Part shown: piece by piece, positions 45,367 to 56,167 of the stretch
Numbering within the stretch: the stretch's first letter is position 1
How the letters are laid out: every line of letters begins with the position of its first letter
Assembly: GCA_025765615.1 (NCBI GenBank)
Contig: JAIVFJ010000056.1
Span: 248,001-312,000 of the forward strand
DNA length: 64,000 nucleotides
Reading direction: 5' to 3'
From: Zopfochytrium polystomum
Lineage: Eukaryota > Chytridiomycota > Chytridiomycetes > Chytridiales > Chytridiaceae
Program-made: the position numbers and the translations under genes
The notes under the pieces: model-generated
Told to the model about the DNA's origin: nothing
What the model saw: only the letters and a program-made list of their open reading frames with translations
Database searches by the model: none

Positions 45367-46255
45367 GACGTGCTAGAGGAATGCGACCTCTGCTTGTTTT
45401 GTCGTGTGCGTGTGGCAACAACTCAATCTTTTCGACGCCACCCTTGGTACACTCGGAGAATGGGTAATAAGAGCATCTTTTTCCACCACCACTGCACCAG
45501 CACAAGCAGCAGCACCACCGGCCCCGCGCGTCCAGTCCGTCCACTTCGTCTTCTCGGACGCCTTCCGCCGCACCGCCTGCTCCCCGTCGGCGTGCCGCTG
45601 TCAGGTCTGTCTGCCCTTCGCCAGCTCATCGTCCAGGAGTCCTTCCATCCCCAACCTTGAGGTCAAGGCAACCCCTCAAGGTCGACGGCAAGGTCGTCTT
45701 TGACGGCCTCGGCCACTGAGACCAGCGTCGAGGTCTTCGGTGACCTCAGGTCCCTCATTAAACGCGCCGGGCCGTGGGGTGTCGTGGAACACCGTCCGTC
45801 TACTTCATCCGCGTTTTCTTTATCTAAGTCTCTCTTCTGTTCGTGTTGTTGCACGCAACAGCAGACGCCAAGAACACCCCGGCATTCCTTCCCGCCCCTA
45901 CCCCTCCAACATTGCTCCAAACGGCTTTGCGTTCATACGAGGCTCACATCACAGCGCACCACCGGCGACGCTGGCGGGAGCTCAGGGTTGCCGGGGGAGG
46001 CCGTGGCTGCGGAGGTGGCGGCGGTCGCGGAAGAACGGGCTGGCGGTGGAGAACGCGGCGACTGTGGCGACGGCGAGTGGGGTGGGCATCGTGGGCAAAA
46101 AAGGTGTGTTGTGGAGATCGTTCTGGTTGGGTTGGGTTGCTCGCCTTCAAAAAGCGTGGGGAAGTCGCTGACTGCGCCCGAGGTTTTCCCTCGCCCACGG
46201 GTTAGAGACAGCGTCCGCGGCCCAAACTCCAACAACATAATCTTATTATTCCCCA
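45367..46255. other. Unassigned region
   Basis: Open frames occur on the plus strand (for example around 45740-46170) but none has a recognisable domain, a clear start or consistent splice signals. Possibly a small spliced gene. Confidence 0.35.
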
Positions 46256-46263
46256 ATATAAAT
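46256..46263 (+). promoter_or_regulatory. TATA box of the small gene at 46382
   Basis: TATAAATA, about 125 nt upstream of the ATG. Confidence 0.5.
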
Positions 46264-46381
46264 ACTGCTCCTGCACGCACGCTCCGGAATCCGCACTCTT
46301 ATCACTTCGAAAATCTCTGACACAAACTGCAACAAAAAGCCGGTCTCATCCTTCCCACAATCCAACAAAACAAACGAACAA

Positions 46382-46694
46382 ATGTCGCCCATCACCCCGC
46401 TCGGAACCCCCGCCGTCTCCGCCTTCACCACCACCGTGCCTGGCCTCCGTTCGTCCGCTCCCCCCCACCACAACCCGGATGCCAACCGCCGTCGCCGCTG
46501 CCAAGTCGCGCGCCTCCTCGGCCTTTGCCCGCTTCGCGTACACAAAGCTCGACACCGAGTCCTCGGCCCAGGCGTCTCCCACTGTCGCCTCCACTAACTC
46601 GCCGGCCGCCGTCGTGAAGCCCGTGCAGCCCGCCAAGGTCAAGCGCGCTCATGTCATATTGTACGGCTCGCACCGCCTGGGGTCGCCGATGTGA
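46382..46694 (+). CDS. Small hypothetical protein, frame break at a C7 run
   Basis: Begins MSPITPLGTPAVSAFTTTVP at 46382. At the C7 run near 46467-46473 the frame shifts by one; the other frame continues MPTAVAAAKSRASSAFARFA and YTKLDTESSAQASPTVASTN to the TGA at 46694, giving about 103 aa. Ser/Thr/Ala-rich, no signal peptide or known domain. A TATA box upstream, a T-rich 3' flank and a partly conserved second copy (5' flank, start and 3' flank) at about 47.93-48.27 kb support a real gene. Confidence 0.5.
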
Positions 46695-47442
46695 ACGAAA
46701 AGATCGAACGAGACGAAACGTGAGACGTATCTGGAATTGAAGAAACTGGGCGCGCGGCTCAATCTGAGCAGCAACCCGCGGGTGGGGACACCCTGGATCC
46801 CAACGGCCTCCGACTTTGTCGCGGGGGGTTTTTTTGGTTAACGATGGGTGCCCGTTATTGGATTTTGGGGTGCGGTGACTGGTTGATGGCGAAAGCTGTC
46901 CCGAACTCGCTCCCGATTGTTTCTTTTTTCTTTTTCTCTTTATTTTTTCTTGGTCCTTCTTTGTTTTCATTCTGCACCTGACGCCTCGTACCCTCTTACT
47001 CGCCCTTTTCTCTTTGTTTTGCTCTAGTCTCGGAAGTCTTTTGTCGTCATATTCCTCCTGCCCTACTTGATTCTGTGATTCAATAAAAACCCAGCACAAC
47101 ACATAACTACACTACCCCTTGGACCCTCAATGACTTCGCTGTCCACTGTGGCACCAGCACAACCCATCCTCTTCTCAAATTACCGCCGCCACGGTGAGTT
47201 CCAGCATCCTCCTTCAGTGGGCATCTTTTCAGTGGTAAGCGATCGTAGTTTCAAGCTCCACCTCGAGCCCATCCGCCAGTCAACGAGATTGCCCGTCACG
47301 GGTTGATATGCTGGTCGACTTGGCCTCTATTTTCGGCTCCGAGGACCAGCCCTTCCGGTTTCTCAGTTATCAAGTATGGGTCAACGGGCCTGTTGCGTCA
47401 GTGAGATTAGATAGATATTATTGTACCAAGAATAAGAGCGTC

Positions 47443-47514
47443 GCAGTATTCGTATAGTTGCTAGTACGCCTCGTTGTGGCCGAGGCACCGGTGCTTCGAT
47501 TCCACCATACTGCC
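47443..47514 (+). tRNA. tRNA-His (GTG)
   Basis: Acceptor GCAGTAT pairs perfectly with ATACTGC. D arm TCGTATAGTTGCTAGTACG resembles eukaryotic tRNA-His, the anticodon stem CCTCG/CGAGG is perfect around loop TTGTGGC, anticodon GTG, and the T arm GGTGCTTCGATTCCACC has one mismatch. 72 nt including the discriminator, no intron. Confidence 0.85.
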
Positions 47515-47929
47515 TTCGGGCCATGGCAAAATGCTTTTCTGGCAAAATCAGGATGCCTCGTGGGGCATCTTGATCGATGTTTGGTAACGGATCCGAGTTT
47601 GATCCCTAAGAGAAAGATATGGGCGCAAAATGTCGTTATGACAGTCAGGGGAAGCCAAATGCACCTCCCACCTTGGACAAGAAGACACTAGGTAGTGTGC
47701 TTTCGCTCAATCTGCCCAAGCGCAGTCTGGGTCGGAAACGGCTTTTCCGCTATCCCCACGAATCCCCAGCTGATTGCCTCCACCCTTGAACTAATTTGAT
47801 GATCTAGCCAAAGACGGTTTGTTTTTCGAGGGGACACTGCGTCAAAGCTCCCAATCTCCGTTCACCGCGGGAAATACACGAGCTTGCCGCACACTAACAT
47901 CCCTCCCTTCATCGCTCATCTCTCCCTGC

Positions 47930-48270
47930 AAAACTGGTCTCATCCTCCCACAATCCAGCGTAAAAAAGAGCAAATGTCGTTCATCATGCTAGGACCTCCC
48001 ACCGTCTCCGTTCGCGCCAAACCGCGGCTTCTTCGGAATTTGAGAGCGAGTGGCTGACTGACGGCGAAGGCTGTCCCGCATTCGCTCGTGATCGGTTCGT
48101 TTTTTTTTTTTTTTCATTCCCTATCTTCATTGTGATCCTGAAGCCTCGCAGCATCGTTGCCTTGTACTCGTCTTTTTTCTTCTTGTTTTCGCATGTTTCT
48201 CGACTATGACATCTTTTGCCCTCATCCTCATCCTCCAATACTGGACTGTGTGATTGAGTAAAACCCGGAC
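47930..48270 (+). pseudogene. Decayed duplicate of the small gene at 46382
   Basis: 47935-48030 resembles 46325-46430 (shared CTGGTCTCATCCTCCCACAA-like 5' flank, an ATGTCG start and a CCCACCGTCTCCG segment). 48040-48270 resembles 46860-47090 (GGCGAAGGCTGTCCCG.., T tract, GACTGTGTGATTGAGTAAAA..). Most of the coding part between is missing, so only flanks and the first codons survive. The tRNA-His gene lies between the two copies. Confidence 0.55.
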
Positions 48271-48458
48271 ATCTCATGACTACTAAGGAAGCGGGCCACC
48301 ATTGTTTCGCACAGGGACAGATTAACATGATTCGAGCTCGCTATGGCGACCTGGTATGTGGCTCGCTCCCTTTCCTGTTCTTTTCTTTCCTACTCTGCCA
48401 ACCATATCCGCGTTGGGCGGTGGGTGAGAGCAGAGTCTGTGGAAGACTAACTCAAAAA

Positions 48459-48467
48459 TATATTTTA
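48459..48467. repeat. 9-bp target-site duplication, left copy
   Basis: TATATTTTA, identical to 49325-49333 on the other side of the element. Confidence 0.85.
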
Positions 48468-49324
48468 GGGTCTTGCTATAGCCAGCCCTCTGCGACTAGG
48501 AGAAATTGCCAGCCCTGCCGCCCCCACACAGCCCCCACATCCCCCTCCAGCCCTTTTCTTGATTTTTCAATTCTTCATTTTCTTTCCATTTTGGGAGGAG
48601 ACAAATTTCGAAAAAACAGACAGAAAAGGAAGGCATAAAGGAGCGTCCTCTGCGTCAACCAATCCGAGCCGACCCTGGAAACTCAGGTCTTATGTTCGTC
48701 GAGGGCAAGTGTGCTTGTTGTGGCCTGGTAGATTGCAATGGCTGCATTTTCGCTGCTGCTCCCGCGCACGAGATCCCAGTTACTTTGACCATGTTGAAGC
48801 GTACTTTCACTGAGCACAAACTTTTGTATGAAGTTCACTAGATCTCTGGTGGAAGGCGAATCGATTCCATAGTGACTGATCCAGCAGATGGGGCCAATGC
48901 ATCCAAACAGCTTTGGGTGTCGATCTCGTTCTGGCCCTCTCCAAAGATGGTACTGTCCAGATTGATATCGTCGTAAATCTCTCCAGCATTAGTCTCTTCT
49001 CCAATACATCACTATAGTCTCTGTCAATCGTCATCGAAACAATCCAGGTTGCAACTGCAGCCGCTGTCGCGTATGGCGAGCATTGGATTGAAAGTCCAGC
49101 TTCTTGGCGCGTTGGCTTCGCCTGTGGGTCGGTCGACGCAGGTCTTCACTCCTTTATGCTTTCCTTTTCTGTCTGCTTTTTTGAAATTTGTCTCCTCCCA
49201 AAATGGAAAGAAAATGAAGAATTGAAAAATAAAGGAAAGGGCTGGAGGGGGATGTGGGGGCTGTGTGGGGGCGGCAGGGCTGGCAATTTCTCCTAGTCGC
49301 AGAGGGCTGGCTATAGCAAGACCC
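48468..49324. mobile_element. Non-autonomous Mutator-like element, 857 bp, with 176-bp TIRs
   Basis: Bases 48468-48643 and 49149-49324 are inverted copies of each other with only a few mismatches, starting GGGTCTTGCTATAGCC. The element is flanked by a perfect 9-bp direct repeat TATATTTTA at 48459-48467 and 49325-49333. Long TIRs and a 9-bp target duplication fit the Mutator (MULE) superfamily. The roughly 505-bp interior has no transposase; one open stretch (VDLVLALSKDGTVQIDIVV) could be a captured host fragment. The near identity of the TIRs and intact target duplication suggest fairly recent insertion. Confidence 0.85.
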
Positions 49325-49821
49325 TATATTTTATGCCGCCATAAGACAGAAATACAGTATGACGGAAGAAAATGGCACGCTAAAGAGCCAAAACAGAAGT
49401 GGGGAAAGATAGGACTCAATCGCTGCTCGCTGGCATTTTGCGAGTAAACCTGGTGGCGAGCAGGTCCAAAAATCTGCTGATTCCGAATCGCCGATCCCAT
49501 CACACGCGCCCAGCCCGTTTTTGATACCTTCGGCCGAGTCTTTGCTTGCCTTGGCTGACGTCCCAAGCCGCTTGAATGTTATCGTTCTTGTCGTTGCGAT
49601 CCTCGACGGCCCCTCCGGCTCCAACAGCGCACAAAGCTTCCCGCAAGCGCGCCAAACAGGACCAGCGGCTTCTTGGGCTTGCCGACCACGGAATTTCCAC
49701 TTGTGGGACGACTTACTTGAGGTGAAATATTAATGCGTTTCTTTTTTCTTCTTTTTTCTTTGTTCGTAGTAAACACGACTAAGACCGCCGACAAAGTGAG
49801 AGAGAGAGATGTATAGCATCA

Positions 49822-52224
49822 TCACAGCAGCGCAGCAATCTTCTCATCCAACTCCTCCGGGGTCGTCCGGCTGCCAAACCTCTCAACGACCCTTCCGTCC
49901 CTGCCGACCAAAAACTTTTCAAAGTTCCACCGGACGTCGCCGCCGCCCGCCGCGCCTTTCAGCTGCACGAAAAGCGGGTGCGCGGCCGGCCCGTTGACGT
50001 CAATCTTTTCGGCGATGGGGAACGTCACGGCGTACGTCTTGGCGCAAAACGCCGCGATCTCGGCCGCGCTGCCGGGCTCCTGCCCGCCAAACTGGTTGCA
50101 GGGGAACCCGAGGACCGTCAGGCCCCGAGAAGCGTATTTTCGGTGGAGCGCTTCGAGGCCAGGGTACTGCCTTGTGTAGCCGCAGTGGGACGCGACGTTG
50201 ACGATGAGCGTCACTTTGCCCTAGTGGTGTGGGAAAGGCGTGGGCGGAAGCATTGAATGGTGTGTTTGTGTTTCGGTAAACAGTCCGCTCACCTGGAGGG
50301 ACTCAAAGTTGAGCTCCTCGTTATCGCCACCGTTGATGAGCTTGACGACGTGGGAGTAAAACGGCGCGGCAGCTTTCGCATCCTGCTTCGAGCTCTTCAG
50401 GTGGTTCACGATGCCCTCGACAATCCGGCGACTCCGCTTGTCCCCGATCAATTCAAAGTGCCCAACGTTCATGACGTACGAAACCGCCAGGTTCAGCTCG
50501 TAGCTCCACTAGTTTGACAGGCACGACAGTGTGCGACGGGGCGGATATTTTTGGGGGGTATCTTTTAGCCTATTCTGAGTGATCTACTGCTTCATACGCG
50601 GCCTCGACAAAACTCACCAGAATAATCGACCCGCCCGACCCGCTCCACCCGTAGAACGTGGTCCCGTTGACAAAGTGCGTGTCAAAGATGCCCCAACCGG
50701 CCTTTGTAATGGCAAAGTACACCTTCACAACGTCGTCCATTCGCGCGTCCTGCAGCTCAAGTGCCGCACGCATTGTGGAGGGCTGGAAGAGGGTCACGCC
50801 GTCGAGCGTGCCGTTGTTAACCATGAAGGCGGCCAGGCGTGCGAGCTGGGGTAAAAACTCACTCAGTCAGTCACTCATCCACAGGAACACACACTCACAC
50901 TCACTCACGGACTCCCCTCCCCCCGCTTCCTCACACAACTTGTCCCTCACCGTCCTCGCGTTCGTCAACCCCCCAAACGACGGGTTCTCAGACCTCCAGA
51001 TAAACTCGTTATTGTACGTCTCCGGGAACTGCTTCCACGTCGGGTCGAACGTCGGGCCGGACCTAAAGACAGCCTTTGCGCAGATGGACGAGGGGTCCAA
51101 GAGGGCGTCGAACATGACGGTGGAGATGGGCACGGCGCCGAGCGCGCGCTGGATGCTGTGCGGGACGAGCAGGTGGAAGAGGGATTGGAGCGGGGAGAGA
51201 CCGATGACGGGGGCCAGGCGCGGGAGGAGCGCCGGGTATTGCGAGTCGGTGAGGCCGAGGTAGAACTCGTAGGGTCGCTCGTTCGATGTTGAGGAGGAGA
51301 TGATGGGGAGGATGTCTTCTCTGCGGAATAGGGAGCGAGGAATATGGCACGCGTGAGAGAGAGGGAATAAAAGAAAATAGAAATAAAGGGAAGGCTCAAC
51401 CCAACTGGACGACGTATCGAATGCTCCTTCCCTTTGGATCCGCGCGCCGCACAAACTCGTTCACGAACCAACCTCCGGCCAGAGCATGGTACGCGCTCCG
51501 CACCTCCCCACCAAAGGCGTGCGGCTGACCCGCAATCTTTTTCGCCAGCGCGTCCAGATCTGCCAGCTCGCGCACGCCCGGGGCGCGTTCGGGGTCGAGG
51601 AACGGCAGGCCGGCGCGGTGCGACAAAAGCTGCGAGATGGTTACGTTCTCCTTCCCGCCCTCGGCGAACTCGGGCCAGTAGTCGGCGACCTTGGCGTCCA
51701 GGCTCGGGATGTGGCCGCGGTCCAGGAGGGAGAGCACCGCGAACGTCGTGACCATCTTGCTGGCGGAAAACACGAGCTGGAGCGTGTCTTCCGAGTACGG
51801 CGTCGCGTAGGTCTTGTCGGTGTAGCCGCCGTAGAGCTCAGCGACTTTGACGCCGTCGACTGGAAGTTGATGCGAGTTTTTTTCGGAAGGATCGGGGAGG
51901 AGGGGCAGGAGTTCAGCGAAGATCCTAGGAACACGTCGTGGGCGATCGCTCACCGTACGCCGTAAAGCTCGCGCCAACATCGTCGCCGTCAACAAAGATC
52001 TTGTGGAAAAGAGGCTCAATGTACTTGTGCTCTGCGTGGACGAATCCGCGGCTGGGCAGGACTGGCGGGCAGCCGAACGCGAATAGCTACGCGTTTGAAA
52101 TGATTTGATTACTCGACTGGGCCTCCATCACCATTTGCCTGCGGCCAACGCGTCGTTTCCTTACCTTGCATGAGGCGGGAAGGGCAAGGCCGCCGAGAAA
52201 GTACCTTTGTAGAGGGGGTGCCAT
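49822..52224 (-). CDS. Serine beta-lactamase-like hydrolase fused to glutathione peroxidase, seven exons
   Basis: Exons: 52224-52165, 52086-51954, 51859-51401, 51318-50951, 50845-50618, 50508-50293, 50220-49822; introns 72-109 nt. All phases agree; 1863 nt, 620 aa. Residues about 30-455 are a class C beta-lactamase/EstB-type hydrolase: SFTAYVDGVKVAELYGGYTD, catalytic S96-x-x-K99 in VFSASKM, Tyr188 in AYHALAGGW, LTNARTLARLAAFM across intron 4, GWSGSGGS, and AVSYVMNVGHF with the usual C-terminal helix. Such enzymes hydrolyse esters, amides or peptides. Residues about 466-620 are a full Cys-type glutathione peroxidase: GKVTLIVNVASHCGYTRQYP with peroxidatic Cys501, GFPCNQFGGQEPG, WNFEKFLVGRDG. 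Exon 6 encodes both the hydrolase end and the peroxidase start (PFYSHVVKLINGGDNEELNF) with no stop and no Met between, only a linker QDAKAAA. The peroxidase would thus lack its own start codon. Confidence 0.8.
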
Positions 52225-52769
52225 GCGATATAGGTCAGCGGAGCGCGAAAAAACGAACAAGCGATTGTGGCGGAAAGCGGCATTGCTGCCCTGGTTGCTC
52301 CCTTCCGTCGCCTCTGGATCCGTTTTCTACTCGCTCCCTCATTTCGCTCGCCCCACACAGAACTGCTGCTACTGTCTCCAGCAGGTCAGCCAGTCTCACC
52401 TGAAAGCGGCCCAAGCAGAGAATGCGGTGGCGAAGAGGAGTGCGGAGGAGATGGACGACGACGACGACAGCACCCGGCCTGAGGCCGAGGGCGGCGGCGG
52501 CGGGGTTGGGGTGGTGGTCGTTGTCTCTTCCTCGTTCTTCTTTTTCATCGTTTTTGTTTGTCTATCTGTCAAACTGTGACAATAATAATAATAGGGATCC
52601 TCAATTTTGTCTCTGCTGGCTTCCAAGTGGTCGTTCTCCAATAATTGGGGGCTGCCCGCAAACGAAAGGTCCGGTTGGGCAGACAAACCCGATCATCCCT
52701 AATAGCGAAAGACGAGGTTCACTCTTATTGAGCAAGGCGGGACTCGGGTGGGGGACGTGGTGGGCAGAT

Positions 52770-52910
52770 TGGATGGACGGATTCCATCGCCGACACTCGT
52801 CATCTCGTTTGATTGTTGAGCAGACATTTGGAATACTGAAGTGTAGATGGAGAATTTTATTGCCACCTATGCCAACTGATCCTTTCACTCCAGCAAATAC
52901 TTTCTAGTGC
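52770..52910 (+). pseudogene. Harbinger/PIF-type DDE transposase fragment
   Basis: Encodes HSSSRLIVEQTFGILKCRWR followed by ILLPPMPTDPF, the R..VE..FG.LK.RW block near the last catalytic Glu of DDE_Tnp_4 (Harbinger, HARBI1-like) transposases. Only this short C-terminal piece is present. Confidence 0.6.
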
Positions 52911-52957
52911 TGCGGAGCTCTCCACGATATTCTCAACATGTTAGGGAAAAACTTGCT

Positions 52958-53184
52958 CTAAAATCTGCAGTTTCCTTTCACTCCTTGTCCACCACAAACA
53001 TCTTGAGAAAGGTAGCAGAAATAGCAGCTGGCAGAATCATCAAATTTAGCCCACACATTTGATCCTTTGGTGGCATCAGAGTTAGGGCAACTCCCCCAAC
53101 CTTTATGCATTTGTGCTGGCCCTGGTGCAATGCCCAACGCAAGGCAAATTTCACAATCAGCTTTGTGTGCTTGATATGCTTGCT
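52958..53184 (-). pseudogene. Cys-rich coding fragment cut by an LTR
   Basis: Minus-strand open frame with paired Cys (HKADCEICLALGI ... CYFCYLSQDVCGG) spaced like a zinc-binding module. It is interrupted at its upstream side by the LTR at 53185. Family not recognised; probably a transposon or host-gene remnant. Confidence 0.35.
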
Positions 53185-53489
53185 TGTTATGAATCACCCT
53201 CTGGAACCTTCTGGAACCTTCTAGATCTTTCCTTCATGGAACCTTGTGGAACCTTCTGGAACCTTCTTTGCTTTCCTGACTTGTCTTGTTGTCATTGGTA
53301 TCATTGGTATTGTATTACTAATTGCTCTTTCTGGAACTTTCTTTGAGTCTTGACAAGGAAGACTCTCAAAAGGTATAAAAGGGGGATGGGGGACCTGTCC
53401 CATCCCTCAAGTGAATTATTGTTTCCAATACAATCATCACTCCTCTCTGTTCCTTGTCTGCCTTGTCCTGTCCTGCCATGTTCCTGACA
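53185..53489 (+). mobile_element. Solo LTR of the heat-shock-element retrotransposon
   Basis: 305 bp, TGTTATGAATCACC... to ...TTCCTGACA, matching the LTRs at 62456 and 63082. It contains a shorter GAA/TTC array (53203-53268), a TATA box at 53374-53380 and the R-start sequence at 53409-53419. No primer-binding sequence or gag follows, so it is a solo LTR; no target duplication could be found. Confidence 0.85.
53203..53268 (+). promoter_or_regulatory. Heat-shock-element array in solo LTR
   Basis: Alternating pentamers nGAAn/nTTCn (GGAACCTTCT units, 10 bp), interrupted in the middle, about 100 bp upstream of the LTR TATA box. Confidence 0.65.
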
Positions 53490-53879
53490 AGCAGCAAGAG
53501 GCACAAGACAGACCCGAACCTATTGTGACTGTCAGTTATCATTCTCACGATGCCCATGGGAGAGCAAGCCACCGCCAATGCAGACCTGGGCGCTGGCTTG
53601 CGCTGTTGACAAATACTCTGAGTATTAAGCGAAATGGTATCCCAGTGTTAACAGTTTTCCTACTCCTCTGCTCAAGCAGATAATATAGGAGAGGTTTTTA
53701 CCCTGTGCCAGTCATGCTTACCTAGCAACTATTATAGTGTGTTTATCATCATTATGTATCAATAATTCATAACAGAGTTTTTTTCTCTTTCTCTCCTCTC
53801 CAAGTTGGGGAGAAGGACCACCCACAAACACACATCTCCACTTCATTCCCTCACTGTGGGTAGACTGTTTACACAATAT

Positions 53880-54000
53880 CGTGCCAGGTATCTGGCTGCA
53901 TCAACCACAGATACTAGCTCAGAACAACACTATCTACCACCTCCAACAAACAGAATCAGCATAGCTCAACTTTAGAAACCATTTTGTTGTGGGACTCCAA
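53880..54000 (+). mobile_element. Copia relic fragment, same family as at 0.6 kb
   Basis: The stretch from TATCTGGCTGCATCAACC to TCAACTTTAGAAACC matches the reverse complement of about 602-715 with few changes, in a copia pol region after the gag-pre-integrase. Only this piece is recognisable. Confidence 0.6.
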
Positions 54001-54345
54001 GAATATTCATAGAACGTAAGCACCAATCAAGGTTGGTTCAAGTACGTTGTGTGAACCACCCCTTGGATATTCCACGCCTTGCGCTGTCGCATGATACAGA
54101 CACAGAACCACTGCTTTTGAACGCCGGTCAAAGCCATCGATGCCGTATAACGACGAAACGTAATATTAATAACTCGCGGAACCCTTTGATCCGTCCGTTC
54201 GTAATTTGCGGTCCGTCCGTCCGTCATTGCCGGATTCATCACGTGCGTACAGCCGTCAATTGAATCTAAGTTATTTTGCTGTTGAGAGAGAGCAGAGAGA
54301 CAGAGAGAGACAAGGACCCCAAAACAAGAGACAGAAAGGCAGAGA

Positions 54346-54487
<142 letters not shown>

Positions 54488-54639
54488 GGCACTTCAAGAG
54501 CTGAGCGACACCGCCATAAAGGCACGCGACCGCTTCTCCCCTTCCCTCCCACCCGCCACTCTCCTCGAGAAAATCGAACCCAACGCACGAAGTGATTGAC
54601 AAAATCAAATACGACTCTGTCAAAAAAAACCCCGCCACC

Positions 54640-55739
54640 ATGTCCAACCCCACCCCGCTTGCCTCCCGTAACCTCGCCGGCCGCAGCGTCCTGGTCACCG
54701 GCGGCGCCGGCGGCCTCGGCCGCGCCATTGTCCGCGCCTTTGTCGCTGAGGGCGCCCGCGTCCTCGTCGTCGACATCGCCGACTCCCTGCTCGACTCATG
54801 CCGCGCCGACCTGGCCGCAGAGTTTGGCCCAGACGCCGCCGCAAGGGTCGCCACCGTGGCCGTCGACATTTCGACCGAGGCCGGCGCAAAGTCGGCCGTG
54901 GATAAGGTGGGTTAGGAAAGCCGGTGGCTGTCGGGGTGTGTGTGAATACTGCGAGATGGAGAGGAGTGGTGTGCCAACGTCTAAAACACGCTTAATACGA
55001 AAACATATTCGCCCCAATCCCCCCCACTTTCAAACAAAAAAAAAAAAAGGCTGTTCAAGAGTTTGGCACGCTCGACGTGCTCGTCAACAACGCCGGCATC
55101 ATGGACGGCTTCTTCCAGGTCCACGAGCTGGACGCCGCACTGTACGCCAAAGTGCAGGCCGTGAACCTCACCGGCCCCACGTTCTTGGCGAAGCACGCCG
55201 CACTGGTGTTTCTGGCAAAAGCACCGCCCAAGGGCTGCATCGTCAATATCGGCTCTGTCGCGTCCCGGTCGGGGATGTCGGGTGAGAGCTTCGTGTTGGG
55301 ATTTCTTCGTGTGTGGGTGGGCTCGCGCGAAAGGGTTTTCTGTGCTTGCAGATCTCCTCACTCAACGACAACCCCAACAATTAAACAAAAACATAAAAAA
55401 AAAAAATAAAAAAAAACACGTCACAAAGGCTGCGCCTACACAATCAGCAAACACGGCCTGGCCGGGCTCTCCAAGAACATTGCCGTACAGTACGCCGCGC
55501 GCGGCATCCGCTCCAACCTGATCCTTCCCAACGGCATGGTGACGGGGATCATGCGCCCGGGGGCCAGCGTGAGCGTCGAGGGCCAGAAGACGATGGAGAA
55601 GGTCATGGCGATGGTAGGCCCGCAGCTGATGGTGGGCACGGACAAGGTGGCCGCGCTGGCGGTGCACCTGGCGTCCGACGCCGCCGAGGGCATCAGCGGC
55701 GCCGAGATCCCGGTCGACAACGCGTACTTGGCGTATTGA
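54640..55739 (+). CDS. Short-chain dehydrogenase/reductase, three exons
   Basis: Classical SDR oxidoreductase, 269 aa. Exons 54640-54906, 55050-55281, 55429-55739; introns 143 and 147 nt, both ending in A-rich tracts before AAAAG or CAAAG. Start context CCGCCACCATG is strong. Residues show the NAD(P) motif LVTGGAGGLGRAI (TGxxxGxG), VVDI after beta-2, DVLVNNAGIMDG (NNAG), the catalytic Ser in NIGSVASRSG, and YTISKHGLAG (YxxxK) formed across intron 2. The Asp after beta-2 favours NAD over NADP. C-terminus ISGAEIPVDNAYLAY is typical of SDRs (sG..i.vDgG). Length and motif spacing are normal. Substrate unknown. Confidence 0.93.
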
Positions 55740-56167
55740 TGAAGCGTGTTGCACAATGTATCTACGCAAACAGCCCACAATTAAAAAAAAAAAATGGAAA
55801 GGGTTGCTTTTTTTTTGATTGTAGCGCAAGTGTGGCGGATTCACTGCAAGAGCGATTTCTTCCGTTACAGGTGGACAGCATACTTGAATAACAGCTTGTG
55901 TTTGGGGGCGGCGGGACAGCACGCAGTATGCTCAAGGAACATCTACGGTCGGTGGGTCGCCTTCCGCTTGACGCCTGCTTTGGTTTTGGAGCAATGCGGC
56001 TCGGTGCCGATGGCATCGATTTGATGTATTCAAAAAAATGAGGGTTGCTCGTCTGACATGTTTGAAGCATAGAAGTGTCACAGAAAAGAAAAAAAAAAAC
56101 AAAGGCTCTGCCCCGCAGTCAGATGCTTGCCTTGGATCGGGCTCAGACTGCGCGAGGAGCGCGTCCC

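Noticed and set aside
49822..50214. Stand-alone glutathione peroxidase starting at MTLIVNVAS
   Set aside because: The Met-like codon follows an intron and lies inside the conserved GKV.LIVNVAS strand; the upstream exon supplies the missing GPx N-terminus in the right phase.
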